Assembly (NCBI GenBank): GCA_030762935.1
Contig: CM060884.1
Coordinates: 74,598,696-74,662,695, forward strand
Origin: Hymenopus coronatus
Lineage: Eukaryota; Arthropoda; Insecta; Mantodea; Hymenopodidae
Direction of reading: 5' to 3'
Length of the DNA: 64,000 nucleotides
The notes below the pieces were generated by a model, which was given only the letters and a program-made list of their open reading frames with translations, was not told where the DNA came from and did not search any database. The position numbers were made by a program, and so were the translations under genes. Below are positions 11,186 through 22,652 of this stretch, piece after piece (the stretch's first letter is position 1; every line of letters starts with the position of its first letter).

Positions 11186-11888
11186 ATAAATCTTAAAACG
11201 GGTGCCCAAAAGAAAATAATCTATGTCCTTGAGCGAAAGAGACCGACGAAGGTAAAAATTCGTGTGCATGTCCTTGCAAGTCCCTTGCTCGGCGCTCTAG
11301 AAGCGAATGAAAGGCATGTCAGAACAGCTAGCATCCAGTTGGAAGTTGAAGCGGCAAATGGAAAGCTCTAACTCCCTATGTTTCCAGGTCATTGCATCCC
11401 CCACCTCAGCTTTTTCATCTAGTCCCACCCTGGCTGGCTTCTGACCCTTTTCACCCCCTTCCGGAATCGGGCGCATCCCCTTCCACTAACACTATGAAAG
11501 AAATTGCTTTTACTTGACTCTGAAATTGCAAGGCTCGGAAAGTGTCGCGAGATGCTCATGATGGGACAAACTCGACCCTAAAAAAGTTCAACTTTGTTCC
11601 TCTCCATCTCATATTCAGACCGTTTTTGTAGTCTATCCATTTAGTGCTTGCAGAGAAACCACCTTCTGCTACATCTGGGCACGAAGCTCTTTATGGTGGA
11701 AATAAGACACAAGGAAAAGTGAATTCTGCAGCAGGAAAGAAAAAACAAAATAAAACAGCTCATGAATTTGCATTGCAGCATTTGAATGAGGCGTTTAATT
11801 AAACGAATATACCAACGTATTCTTGACACATTCCCTTAATTAGGAAAGGTCGCTAAAAATTAAAAACTGCAGTTCATCCTCCTAAGTT
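11186..11888. other. Unassigned spacer
   Basis: No repeat shared with the rest of the window was recognised, and no coding signal was seen. Confidence 0.45.
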
Positions 11889-12575
11889 CACATTCCTACC
11901 TGCGGTGGTGACGTGGTTACGGGTTCGTACCCTGGGTGCAGGTCATGAGTATTGGGTTTGTGGTTGGTCTAGCTCAGGCTATTTATTATCATGGAAACTC
12001 TTTAGGGTGTGGCACGACACGAGTGTTTTATTTAGTTAGTTCGGCCTTTTTCTGCCCTCGAACACAGTTCCTAGTTTTCTGCTACGAAATTACACTTGAC
12101 TCGTCCGTGACTATTATTATTATTATTTATTAGTATGATGCAGTGACATGTTCTGTACTCTCTTCAATATTAACATAACTATTTACCTCTCTTTGACAGC
12201 TAGCCTGTTGGACTCCACCACGGACCCTAAATTTCCCATCTTACTTCAGCGCCGAGTGCCTCACACATCGTCCCCTGAACAGCGAGCTTTGTTTACTGTC
12301 CCGTCATGTTCCCCCGGGCTCTGTTCACTCATCCCCTTCGGTTCAATATCCTACCCTGTTAGCGGTGTTTTAAAGGGTCCTTCGCCTGCTCTAGACCACT
12401 CGGCTACCACACTATTCGTGTTTAAAGTCTTTCTGCCGTTCCCATTTTCACTCCACATTTATGTTTTCCCTTCTTGATATAATTTATCAGCTAATATTTA
12501 TATTTCCCTTCTGAATAATTATTTTCCCCGTGACAAGACATGTACTGTCTCATTCGTTAAGTTAAAGGCCCCTAA
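11889..12575 (+). repeat. R3 interspersed repeat, copy 2
   Basis: Aligned by eye with 31725-32395 over its whole length. Landmarks in order are GTCTAGCTCAGGC, TGATGCAGTGA, CCACCACGGACC, CATGTTCCCC, CCTTCTTGATATAATTTA, CCTTCTGAATAA and CCCCGTGACAAGACAT. A TTATTATTATTATTTATTA stretch is expanded in this copy. The open frame at 12148-12477 lies within it and is broken in the other copies, so it is not taken as a gene. Confidence 0.8.
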
Positions 12576-13679
12576 TAAAACACTAAAACTCTTATTTGAC
12601 ACATCCACATGAGTTCTCTAGCCATTCTTCAGCAAACTTATCTTAAAGAGATTGCTATGGCTTTGCAACTGTATATTAGTACGCTTTATATTCTATTATT
12701 TTAAATAATAATTTACGCAGGTTTAATTTCAGAAATATGTCTGCTCCAGTAGACAAGACTGAGCAGACAGCAGAACACAAAACCTTAGAGTGAGAAGTTG
12801 CTATTGTATACGCCAATTGATAATACTGCAACATAAAGTCTTCTGCGAGAACAAGAGTTAAGCGCAATAGAGACATAAGTAACAGGATATTTTTTTAGAG
12901 GAAGGTCTCTTCCCTAAAAGTTAGCAGCTCGGGACTTTTCCAACACAAAGAGCGGTCACGTGAGTCTAACACAAAGAACTTACAATATTAATCTCGTGAC
13001 AACGATATTTTCGCGCTTCCTTTTAACCAATTAGGAATGAGCTTCAATGTTGGAAATTTTAGGTACATAAGCGATGCGCTTACAAGAAATTAGGCTTCTT
13101 CTTCTTCTTCTTCTTCTTCTTGGGCTGCTTGTTACACTTAAGGTGCTGTACACGGTACGCTGTATGTTGTACGCACGTGTTAGTGCCTAAGTATGTGATA
13201 TTAATACGCGAAACATTGTAGTTATGCACGAGTTGAGTTGTCGCGTAATAGGGAAGTACGCAGTAATTGCCGATGACCGTCGAAACAAGAACTTAGTTAT
13301 CAGCAGAAAACAACATCAGTTATTAATATTTCTATGTCTTCAAGCATTACTATGTCGGGAGTCGCTCGTAGGGTTGGTGCCTCAACAGGTAACAAAGGTG
13401 AATAAAAACACTAATTTAGTGGAATCTAAAGTGAAGTACTTCTATTTTTAAGTCTACCCCGTGTCACATTCCCCAGTCGTTCTTTCTCCCCCTCAGTGAG
13501 AGTCAAACTTGTGTTCTACCTGGACGAGCCAAGCTGGCGCATCAAACAACTCTACAGAGGAATGTACACGCATTTCACTGTGCTAATCCAGATCGACTCC
13601 AAGTTAGACAAAAGAACAGCGATAACTTTCAGAAGTAGAAGGTAAATAAGCGAATACACTAGGCTAAACCAATAGTCAA
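12576..13679. other. Unassigned spacer with (TTC)n
   Basis: No gene or known repeat was recognised. A (TTC)n microsatellite of about twelve units lies at 13096-13131. Confidence 0.5.
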
Positions 13680-14234
13680 AGCTTTTAAAGGCTGGTTGAC
13701 TTATGGTTGCATTACCAGAAGTTGACAAATTCCTGAATGAGAAAAGTTTAACTATTCGAAATAAAACTAAAACAAATAACAAGGAATATCTAAAAAATGG
13801 TCAACTTCACGAAAAAAGTTGTAATACATAAATTGTGTTCTAAACATTTTTAAACATTATGTCCTTGTCTATCTCTTACGGTTTACAAAACTCAACAAAA
13901 TTCATCCAAATTTTTATTCCATAATTTTCGACAATTTTTACATGTAAAGGATAGTTTCGGCTCCAGGGACATTTCCTCAATTTCTTCGTGTCGCATCGTT
14001 GGAAGACACCAAAATTAAATACCAAGTTGGGTATCTAACCGTCTTTTCGTTTTTTAGGCATGCTGTCCACAGACACACACACACACACACACATATGGAA
14101 ATTTTTTTAAAAGTGCTATATTTGGAAACAGGGGGACCCAAAACATATACTTCGGTGAAAATTACGTATGGAATTTTTGGGTGGAATGCAATACCTTCTC
14201 TATACACTATGTACACAGTACGTGTAGGGAAAGT
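13680..14234 (+). mobile_element. TE-1 copy, 5'-truncated
   Basis: This copy begins inside the element (AAGGCTGGTTGACTTATGG, matching CAAAAGCTGGTTGCTATG elsewhere) and carries internal deletions. It has a (CA)n tract at 14074-14096, an intact palindrome and the end GTGTAGGGAAAGT at 14234. Confidence 0.85.
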
Positions 14235-14269
14235 AAAAAATTAATGTTTCGAATAAAATGTAAGTTTGC

Positions 14270-14975
14270 GGAAAAGATAGAGAAAGTCATGTGAATGGAA
14301 CACATCATATTATTTTCTCTACACGTACTATGTACATAGTGTATAGAGAAGGTAGGTATTGTATTATACCCAAACATTTGATACCGAGATTTCACCAGAT
14401 ATACATGTTTTGAGACCCCTGAATCCAAAAAAGACATTGTCAGAAACATTTCCGAGTATCTGTGTGTGTCTGTGGGCAGCATACTCAAAGACGAAAAGAC
14501 CGTTGAACACCAAACTTGGTATTTAAGTTTGGTATCTTCCAAGGATGCGACACGAAGATTTTCAAGAACATCTCCCTTCCCCAACTACCCTTTGCGTGGA
14601 ACATTTTTCGAAAGATTTTGATTTTCTTAAAAATGGCTCTAACGATTTTGATTAAAATATCGTATATTAAAGATACTTACCAATTTTTCAAAAATTTCTA
14701 TCATTTTTCCATATAATGGGTAGTTTGTTGTGGGGGGATTTTATTTAAAGTCTGGGAGTCGTATTCTTGAAAGATGCTATACACAAACACCAAGTTGTTT
14801 GTTAAATGGTCTATTCAAGCTATGATACCCACAGGCACAAGGCCGTTTTTCTAAAACGCTTTTTTGGGCTCTGGGGAAATCAAAACGTATATTTCCGAAG
14901 AAATTTCAACACCGAATTTAAGGATGGAATACAATATGTTCTCCTTACACTATGTACAATGTTCATGCAGGCTAC
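14270..14975. mobile_element. TE-1 inverted pair
   Basis: 14312-14680 is a minus copy: it starts TTTTCTCTACACG, has a GT tract near 14465, and runs to AAAGATACTTACC. It switches without a spacer into a plus copy, 14681-14975, that retraces the same half of the element (CATATAATGGGTAGTTTG to TACACTATGTACAATG). The two arms can pair over roughly 300 bp. The linker hairpin (CATGTGAATGGAACACATCA) precedes the first arm at 14287-14306. Confidence 0.8.
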
Positions 14976-15049
14976 ATAATGTAAAAACGCACTTACATTT
15001 TGTAAGAATAGTTTATTGTAGAATACGTAGAAAAAGTCTTGTGAAATAT

Positions 15050-15530
15050 GTGCGGGATGTTAATGAACTAAACCGAAATAATTTGCGAGATTGTGCACGT
15101 GACTGATATAAGTTATTCGAGATCGGCGATGCATGGTACCCGGATAAACATAAGTTAAACGTGTGGGTATATCAGGTGCTGATAAGTCGGTGTTAAAGCA
15201 AAGCAGGTTAGAAAAATGGCTTAGGATGTCTTTAAAACTGCTGCCCGAGGATAGAAATATCGATTTTTAGCAGCTCGTTACTAGCGTTCTCAAGATTTAA
15301 TGTCGCAAAAATCTCGAACTAATCACTTGACAGTGCGACACTGAGCATTCATTAACTACGTTCTTGTGTTATGTAGCCTTCTCTGGAGGAGTTTTTCAAC
15401 TGCTCTGGTGGCTTAATACGCAACGAGAGCAGCTGCTATGCATAAGGTCATGAGATTATTGTCATAGAGCAAATGTTTGTTATTATTATTTTTTTCATTC
15501 CAGACGAAGTGCCGCGATACGTGAACGAGA
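15050..15530 (+). mobile_element. SINE-C copy 1 (tRNA-derived, inverted relative at 44 kb)
   Basis: This stretch matches the reverse complement of about 43850-44325 over nearly 480 bp. Shared landmarks are TTGCGAGATTGTGCACGTGACTGATATAA, CCCGGATAAACATAA, GTCTTTAAAACTGCTGCC, CGTTCTCAAGATTTAATGTCGC and ATTCATTAACTACGTTCTTG. A tRNA-like module lies at 15388-15460, with GGTGGCTTAATACGCAACG as A-box region. Its B box is degraded here but intact in the other copy. The tRNA-like part is near the 3' end in this orientation, which is unusual for a SINE head. Confidence 0.65.
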
Positions 15531-15605
15531 CCCGAACTCGGAAACTATGTTTCACTTGAAAGCCAGTATCATAACCACTACGCTAGAGAGGTACGTTGTA
15601 ATATG
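15525..15605 (-). repeat. tRNA-like fragment
   Basis: Read on the minus strand this has TAGCGTAGTGGTTATGATAC, an A box with D arm, and further on CCGAGTTCGGGTCTCG, a B-box-like arm. It is too degenerate and lacks a paired acceptor stem, so it is a tRNA-derived repeat rather than a working gene. Confidence 0.45.
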
Positions 15606-16212
15606 TCCCTTCGTTTTTCCTGTATATGCTCTCGAATGGTTGATAAATTAGACAGTGGCGTACTGGCATTTTAGAAACTTACAACATAAACAGGACATAA
15701 GACACCTAACTCAAATTACTTATTCAAGCAATCTACATATTCTGTGAAAATACTTCGGTGTAGTTCATTAGCAGCCTTATATGCTATTTCTATCTGAATC
15801 ACAGAACTAAACGTGTAGAATGGAACTTCTTTATGATACTATGGTGGAGAAAAGCACTGCATTTTGTGGGAAATTTTCGGGGATTAAAGTAAAGAAACGC
15901 TGAGCCTATAGTTTGTGTTTTGTCTTTTTCATGAGGCTATGACATAATCCACAGCCGTGAAGTGCTGAGGGAGATCGTCAAATAAAAGGAGAAGTGCGAC
16001 TCTGTATTTTTACAGCCTGTTCTGGAGGAGAGCAGCGAACTGCGCCACACAGAGGAGTGTACCACACTGTAAAAGTGCACATCTATCATGAATGGGGAAG
16101 ACTTTTGCAAAGTGTTCATGGCATTTACCGAGTTATTTCTAACCTCGTCTCTGGGTCGATAAAAATATACAGGATCTTTCAAACCTACACTGAATATACG
16201 ATGGATATTTCT
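15606..16212. other. Unassigned spacer
   Basis: No repeat or gene recognised. A short ATACTTCGGTGTAGTTCATTA at about 15750 echoes the edge of SINE-C (TATTTCGGTGTAGTTCATTA near 44300), so a fragment of that family may lie here. Confidence 0.4.
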
Positions 16213-16330
16213 ACTTCCTCTACACGTGCTATATACATAGAGTAAAGAGAAGGTATTACATTGAACCAAAAAATTCGATACCGTGATACCACCGCAAATA
16301 CATGTTTTGGGACCCACTGAACCCAAAAAA
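16213..16330 (-). mobile_element. TE-1 terminal fragment
   Basis: The palindromic end and the CAAATACATGTTTTGGGACC motif of a minus TE-1 copy, cut off at CCCAAAAAAA. A plus copy starts there immediately. Confidence 0.8.
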
Positions 16331-17138
16331 ATCTGATGTATTCCATCCACATGATTTTTTTCTCTACATCTCTGTAACAAATTATTGTTAAAAAGCTTAT
16401 GCTTCACATAGATGGTTGCTATATGACTGAAGTTCCGTTGTTTATATGGAGAGCAGTTGACAAATTTCTGTATGAGAAAATCATAAGTTTGTCAAAGCTG
16501 AAACACAAAATAAGAAATATCTCAAAAACGATACACTCAACGAAAAAAACATATATAAAATAAATTGTGTGTTTTAATGCTCTCTACATTTTCCGTTAAG
16601 ACAGTTTCTGTCTATCGCTTACGGTTTGCCAGATATGCAAAATTCTGTAAAATCCATGCAGAATAAAGTAGTCTTCAGAAGCTATTCCCGGAAAACTCAA
16701 GATATACATTTTATTTATCAGCTAAATATCTTTAATATACGATATTTTAATCAAATTCGTTAGTCATATTATCGGAAATCAACATTTTTTGAAATTTTGT
16801 CCATGTAAAGGGTAGTTGGGGGTGCGAGGATTTTCTTGAAAATCTTTGTGTCGTATCCTTGGAAGATATCAAACCTAAATACCTAGTTTGGTATTTAACG
16901 GTCTTTTCGTTTTTGAGCTATGCTGCTACAGACACACGCACACATACACTCAGAGACACACACACACACACAGACAGACAGATGGACACATACACACGGA
17001 CATTTTTCTAAAAATACTTTTTTTATTCAGAGGATCTCAAAATATATATTTCCGGTGAAATCTCGGTATCGAATTTTTGGGAGTAATACAATACTTTCTC
17101 TATACACTATGTGCATAGTACCTACGTGTAGAGAAAGT
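16331..17138 (+). mobile_element. TE-1 copy with internal deletion
   Basis: It starts with the terminal hairpin TGATGTATTCCATCCACATGA, lacks the segment with CGAAATAAGGGAGTACC, and carries a long CA/GACA tract at 16932-16995. It ends GTGTAGAGAAAGT at 17138. With the preceding minus fragment it forms an inverted pair. Confidence 0.88.
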
Positions 17139-17184
17139 AAAAAGTATATTTATGACAATATGTGTGTGATTTCAATTGTAAAGT

Positions 17185-17465
17185 GCTTATACTTTTCTCA
17201 GACATAAGTACCGTTTTTCTTTTGTTCTACTCCTGACCAAGCAAGGAAGCGAATTGCAATGACAATCGCATAACGACAGCTTTTAAAACATTTGACTGTT
17301 AGTTTAGGGTAGTGCGCTCCCTTATTTTCTTCCTACTTATAGGGAACTAAGTAAGAAGAACATTCTGTTAATGATTATTTGATTAGCATTGTGTAGAAAT
17401 AAGAATAATCGTATGTAAGAAGTTTGTAGAACAGCTAGAGAAATTCATGTGAGTGTAACACATCA
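17185..17465 (-). mobile_element. TE-1 3'-half fragment, diverged subtype
   Basis: The minus-strand distal part of TE-1 (TGCGCTCCCTTATTTTC, GATTAGCATTGTGTAG), ending AGCTAGAGAAATTCATGTGAGTG. The TGTAACACATCAGA variant of the end hairpin is shared with the pieces at 47.0 and 51.9 kb and suggests a subfamily. Confidence 0.75.
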
Positions 17466-17475
17466 GAATTTTTTT

Positions 17476-18195
17476 ACTTTTTCTACAAAAATTATGCACA
17501 TAGGGTATTCAGAAGGTATTGTAATGCGCCCAAAAATTGGATACCAAGATTTCACCATTAATACATGTTTTGGGTATCCCTGAATCCAGAAAAACAAATT
17601 GGAAAAAGGTCCGTGTGTGTATGTGTATGTCTGTGGACAGCATAGCTCAAAAACGAAAAGATCGTTTAATGCCAAACTTGGTATTTAAGTTTGGTATCTT
17701 CCAAGGATGCGACACGAAAATTTTCATGAAAATACCCGAAACCCCAACTAACCTTTGCATGGAAACTTTTTCAAAAATTTGATTTTCTCAAAAATGGGTG
17801 TAACGATTTTGATTAAAATATTCTTTATTAAAGTTATTTACCTGACAAATAATATTTACTTCTTAAATTTTCTGTGAATAGCCTTTAAATATCTCTTTAT
17901 TCTGCGTGAATTTTACGGAATTTTGCATAACTGCTAAAACGTAAGAGATGGTCAGAAATTTACCACACAAAAATGTAAAGGACACTAAAACACACAATTT
18001 ATGGTATATAAGTTTTTCCTGGAGTTGATCGTTTTTAGATATTCTTTATTATTGATTTCAGCTTTAAAAAAAAAAAAAAACTTTTCTCAACTCCTGTCCA
18101 TACAAACAAAGGAACACCAGTCACATAGCAACCAGCTTTTGACTATCAGTTTAACCTATGGCACTCCCTTATTTCGCTTCTACTTACAAGGAAGC
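17476..18195 (-). mobile_element. TE-1 copy
   Basis: It begins ACTTTTTCTACA and has the GT tract at 17611-17637, the GATGCGACACGAAAATTTTC motif, an A run at 18066-18080 and the CTCCCTTATTTCGCTTCTAC motif. It then fuses to a second TE-1 piece at about 18196. Confidence 0.88.
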
Positions 18196-19165
18196 AGTTT
18201 TAGAAACATGTTTATGTGTTTGGACAGCATAGCCCAAAACACAAAACTTGACATAACATTTTCAAGAAAACTTCTCTATCCCCAACTACCCTTTACGTAG
18301 AATATTTTTGGCAAAAGTTGGTTTTCTAAATAAAAAGGTACGATTTTTATTCAAGTCTCGCATGTTTAAAATATTTTCATGACAAAAGAAATGTTCATCT
18401 TCAATTTTCTTGGAATTGACTCTAAAGACATCCTCATTTGGGGTGAATTTTGTAAATATAACTGGTAAACCACAGAGATACTCAAAAACGTGGTACACAA
18501 AAATGTAGATCTCATTAAACACAATTTATTCACATATAATTTTTTTTTTTAAATATATACAGTTAACCGTTTTCGAGATCCTCCAAGTTATTTGTCGTCC
18601 TCCGTCGTGTAGTGGTTACCATGCTAACTTCATATACCCAAGGTCGCGGGTTCAAACCCGGCGGAGGACGATGGATTTTTTCGGGCGTAAAAATCCTTCT
18701 TAGCATGGCTTCCTTCGGAAGGGAAGTAAAGCCGTTTGTCCCGTGTCGTAGATTTACGGCACGTAAAAGAACCTAAAGCCTGAAAGAGAGGCCTATGAGT
18801 AAAATTACATGGTCTTTCACGCCCAGTTTAGAATGGGACGCTGAGAAACACAGCAGTTAAAGAGCGTCCATAAATAACACGCCATTTTTTTCCAAGTTAT
18901 TTATTTCAGTTTTAAGGTATCAATACGAGAGGAATCTTTCTGTTCGTGTCTCTTTTGTTTACTACTAATAAGCGAAGAGAACTTGTTTCAATTGTTTCAA
19001 TTTAGCAACCCGGTTTTAAAAGAGTTGACCTACAAAAAGCAAGTAATAAGACAATTCTGCTAATGTTTATCTTGATTAGCTTGGCCAAGATAAACAATAA
19101 TCTTTAGTAAGAAAAGACTTTTTGTAGAACAGCAAGAGAAAGTAATATGAATTGAACACATTAGA
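18196..19165 (-). mobile_element. TE-1 copy split by SINE-A
   Basis: An internally deleted minus TE-1 copy. The left part is 18196-18593 and the right part 18903-19165. The right part resumes exactly in the TTATTTCAG region and ends AGAGAAAGTAATATGAATTGAACACATTAGA. The SINE at 18594-18890 accounts for the interruption. Confidence 0.8.
18582..18902 (+). mobile_element. SINE-A copy 2, best preserved head
   Basis: A 297-bp SINE (18594-18890) with 12-bp target duplications TCCAAGTTATTT at 18582-18593 and 18891-18902. The tRNA-like head has a perfect 7-bp acceptor stem (TCCTCCG / CGGAGGA), A box CGTGTAGTGG and B box GGTTCAAACCC. The body contains CTTCCTTCGGAAGGGAAG and a CGTAGATTTACG hairpin. A 3' hairpin has arms GGACGCT / AGCGTCC near 18837-18870. 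It ends in a T-rich tract. Confidence 0.93.
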
Positions 19166-19475
19166 GTTTTTAAAATCCAGTTTCCTATAGACAATGTTGT
19201 TTTCACTGAATGTTGTGAGACTGGAGGATTCACACACGTGTATAGCAGACTGACATTCCTCAAATCTCCAACAGCCCGTGACAGAAGAAGTTTCTTCACT
19301 AGAGGACCTTCCTCACCTCCAGCATGCCCCAAGAAGGAAAGAAAAAGGAGGGAGCAGGAAAAGAGGACATGACCTGAATTGTTGATATGCCTCAAGTTGG
19401 GGACGCGTCTGTCCAAAGACAGAATACCCAAAAGAAGAAAGAATTGAAACTTTATCCAGCAGCAGTATTCTGTGA
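19166..19475. other. Unassigned spacer
   Basis: GC-richer than its surroundings. A plus-strand frame (about 19195-19470) and a minus-strand frame (19060-19431) are both open but show no protein I recognise. Confidence 0.4.
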
Positions 19476-20240
19476 GATTTCTCTACACGTACTATATGCA
19501 AAGTGTACAGAAAAGGATAGTAATGCACTAACAATTCCATAGCGAGATTTCACCACAAATACATGTTTTGGGTCCCCTGTATTCAAGAGGGTATTTTCAG
19601 AAAAAGATCCGTGTGTGTCCTTGAACAGGATAATTGAAAAACGGAAAGTCGGTAAAATACCATACTTGGTAAAAATTTAGAACATTTAGATTTTCCCAAA
19701 AATGACTCTAAGGATTTTGATTAAAATACCGCATATTAAAGACATCTATATGACACATAAAGTGTATAACTTGAATTTACTGGGAATAACCTCTAAAAAC
19801 CTCTTTATTCTGAATGAATTTTGCTGAATTTTGCGTAACTGATAAACCTTAAGAAACAGACAGAAATGTACTACTACATTAAAACATTTAGATCAAGTTA
19901 AAACACACAATTTATATCATGTACATTTTTTTCGTGGAATTGAGCATTTCTGAGGTATTCCTTGTTATTTGGTTCAGATTTGATATAACTACCTTTCTCA
20001 CAGGGAAAGTTGTTAATTCCTGGTCCTGCATAAAAACGTATTTCAACCACATGACAACCAGCTTTTAAAGGCTTTCAGTATTGTTTTAGCATAATATATT
20101 CGCTTTTTCTTTCTATTCAAATGGAAGCAAATAAGACAATTTCTGCTGACGTTTATCCCGATTATCATAAAGTAGATAGAGAATAAGCTTTTTAACAATA
20201 ATTTGTTACAGAGAAAGTCATGTGAATGGAACACATCAAA
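19476..20240 (-). mobile_element. TE-1 copy, diverged
   Basis: Starts ATTTCTCTACACG at the palindrome. The GTGTGTGTCC tract is short. The CAACAATTTAGTTACAG-like end is followed by GAGAAAGTCATGTGAATGGAACACATCA. The GATGCGACACG block is deleted. Confidence 0.85.
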
Positions 20241-20245
20241 TGTTC

Positions 20246-20392
20246 CCCTTCAACCTATAAGGAACTAAGTAATAATATCATTTCTGGAAATATTTGTTTC
20301 GATTAGCATGAAGTAAATAAGAGAATAATCTTTTTAAAATAATTTGTTACAAATATGTAGAGAAAGTCATATGAATGGAACACATCATATAT
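20246..20392 (-). mobile_element. TE-1 3'-end duplicate
   Basis: A second copy of only the last 120-150 bp of the element (CCTATAAGGAACTAAG to GTAGAGAAAGTCATATGAATGG). It lies in the same orientation directly after the previous copy, and a (TA)n/T run follows. Confidence 0.8.
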
Positions 20393-20871
20393 ATATATTT
20401 TTTTTTTTTTTTTTTGCTCTTTACAAGTGACACAAACACAAGGCTAACGCGGAGGAATACAGGTTTATTTCAGGTCCGGTTATAAAGCTGGAAGAGTTCT
20501 GTCAAAGTTGTCTAAAGTCATGAGCTGAAATGAGTACACAGAAAACGTGAGGAACAAATAGGTAATATTTTGAATGTGGAGGCGGACGAAGGGAGCGATT
20601 CAGCAGATAAAGTGTCAGACTGTGAGGGACTGTCCCCTCTTTATCTGGCGCTCTGCCCCATGAGGCACAATCGATCTTGGTTAAGTCACACAGTCGACTT
20701 GAGTTTAGTCGTGAAGCTTGTGGTTACTTCACACGCCACACAACAAAATCAGCCTTTTACACTTTTACAGACTGTGAAGAAAGTCCCTTTACACTACCTC
20801 TGAAACTATACAGCTTACTTCACCGTGCAGGGGGACATAGCATATACTCACAAGCATATAACAAGGCAAAT
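20393..20871. other. Unassigned spacer
   Basis: No gene recognised. The ORFs at 20570-20803 and 20677-20880 have no protein identity. Confidence 0.4.
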
Positions 20872-21650
20872 TGTACATAATATTATAATTGTATAGAAAG
20901 CAATGTGAAATAGTTGTGAATATTTAGTGGTAGAAATATGTACAAAACCGAATTGTAACTTAGGTAATTAAGGCAAGGCGAGGTAGCTAAATTCCAGGTT
21001 ACGGTCCACCAACCACCTCTTGGTAATGAGCATAGAAATAAGTGAACAGGAATAGTGATTTGTCCTCCAAGTAGCACAGGGAATTGGATAAACAGACAAA
21101 GCAAGCAGGAAGTTAAAGTGAGAGGGAAGCCTTGAGTTTTCCCAAACGCGTCATGTGGTCGCGATGACGGCAAAATATAGCTTAATTTATTTTCAGAAGC
21201 ATGTGAAGTTATACTACCCAGGGACCAATCAGAGATACTGCTACAGTTTATTGTACCAAGGTTGACGTCACCCTGTGGCAGTATATAAGACAGGGCGTGT
21301 CTCTTATGTGGTTACTCTCTGATCCTTACTCTTATACATTTACACTTACATTGTGTTGTGCGCACGTCCATGTGCTTAAATGGTGGGGGGAGCGATGGGC
21401 AAATGGCTAGATTAGGCTCCTGACAATTGATTTAAGTGGTGGGAAGGTATTTAATTAGTTGTAGCATCTGTTTAAGGAAACAAGCTAGCCGCCCGTTAAA
21501 CCTGTGAAATAATAAGTTCTAGTAGTAAGGGAAAATTCAGTGTTATTTACACCCACAAAACACCCTGACATAGAACTAGTTAGGAGTGCAATCTTCATCA
21601 ACTACTGAACTGAGGACGTCGGAGGAGACCAAAGCAGAGCTCCGGCTACA
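20872..21650 (+). mobile_element. LTR-like repeat, copy A
   Basis: About 780 bp, bounded by TG...CA (TGTACATAA ... CCGGCTACA) and matched over its length by 57251-58741 once a mariner is removed from the latter. It has a promoter-like arrangement: a TGACGTCA motif at about 21264, a TATATAAG box at about 21283, then a polyadenylation-like GAAATAATAAG near 21507. These suit the U3-R-U5 layout of an LTR. No gag-pol sequence is seen and no target duplication was found, so it would be a solo or orphan LTR. A non-LTR origin is not excluded. Confidence 0.6.
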
Positions 21651-21800
21651 ACAAGTAATGCAAAGAAAATCAACAGATTGCAATGGTTATGATTGGTTGC
21701 TAAACGTTTCACTGCTTTTCTAACTCATAAAAGATTTCCTATTAAATCGCCGAGTAAATAAAGAAATAGCGTGCTACACTATGCAATGTTGTCCAAAAAA

Positions 21801-22652
21801 TCTTATGTGTTCCATTCACATGACTTTCTCTACATCTCTGCAAAATATTATTGTCAAAAAGCTTATGCTTCTATTTAGTTCATGCTTATTGAGAAAAAAA
21901 TAGCAGAACTAGCCTTATTACTTCCTTCCTTGTAAGTAGAAGCGAAATAAGGGAGTACCATAGGTTAAAGTGATAGTCAAAAACTGGTTGCTATGTGACT
22001 GAAGTTCCTTTGTTTGTATGGACAGAAGTCGTCAAATTCCTTTATGAGAAATGTATAAGTTTTTTAAATCTGAAACCAAAAACAAGGAATATCTAAAAAC
22101 GGTCAACTCCATGAAGAAAATGTATAAAACATAAATTGTGTGTTTTAACGTGCCCTACATTTTTTGTTTGGCAAGTTTTTGTCCATCTGTTACAGTTTAC
22201 CAGTTATGCAAAAGTCCGTAAAATTCATCCAAGATAAAGTAGTCTTCAGTGGGGGTTCCCAGAAAATTCAAGATATACATTTTTTCATACAACTATCTTA
22301 AATATAAAAGATTTTAATCAAAATCGTTAGCGCCATTTTTAGAAAATCAAACTTTTCGAAACCTTTTCCATGTAAAAACTAGTTAAGGGGGGGGTTCTTG
22401 AGAATCTTCGTATAGCCTCCTTGGAAGATACTTAACTTAAATACCAAGCTGGGTATTTAAGCGACATTTCGTTTTGGGGGCTATGCTGCCCACAGACACG
22501 CACACGTACATACAGACACTCACGGACATGTTTCTCATTTTTTTATTCAGGGGGCTCAAAACATGTATTTCTGGTGAAATCTTGGTATCAAATTTTTGGG
22601 TGCAATACAATACCTCTCTATACACTAGATATATAGTATGTCTAGAGAAAGT
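21801..22652 (+). mobile_element. TE-1 copy, near full length
   Basis: The best plus-strand example. It has the end hairpin (TATGTGTTCCATTCACATGA), ACTTTCTCTACATC at 21823, all internal blocks, the CACGCACACGTACATACAGACAC tract near 22497-22522, the palindrome, and the end CTAGAGAAAGT at 22652. From inverted repeat to inverted repeat it is 830 bp. Confidence 0.93.

Noticed and set aside
12148..12477. Host gene of 109 codons
   Set aside because: It lies inside the R3 repeat, and the frame is not kept in the other two copies.
14510..14716. Small conserved ORF in TE-1 (recurring VFKFGIFQGCDT peptides)
   Set aside because: The peptide recurs because the repeat recurs; frames are broken at different places in each copy and there is no consistent start or stop.
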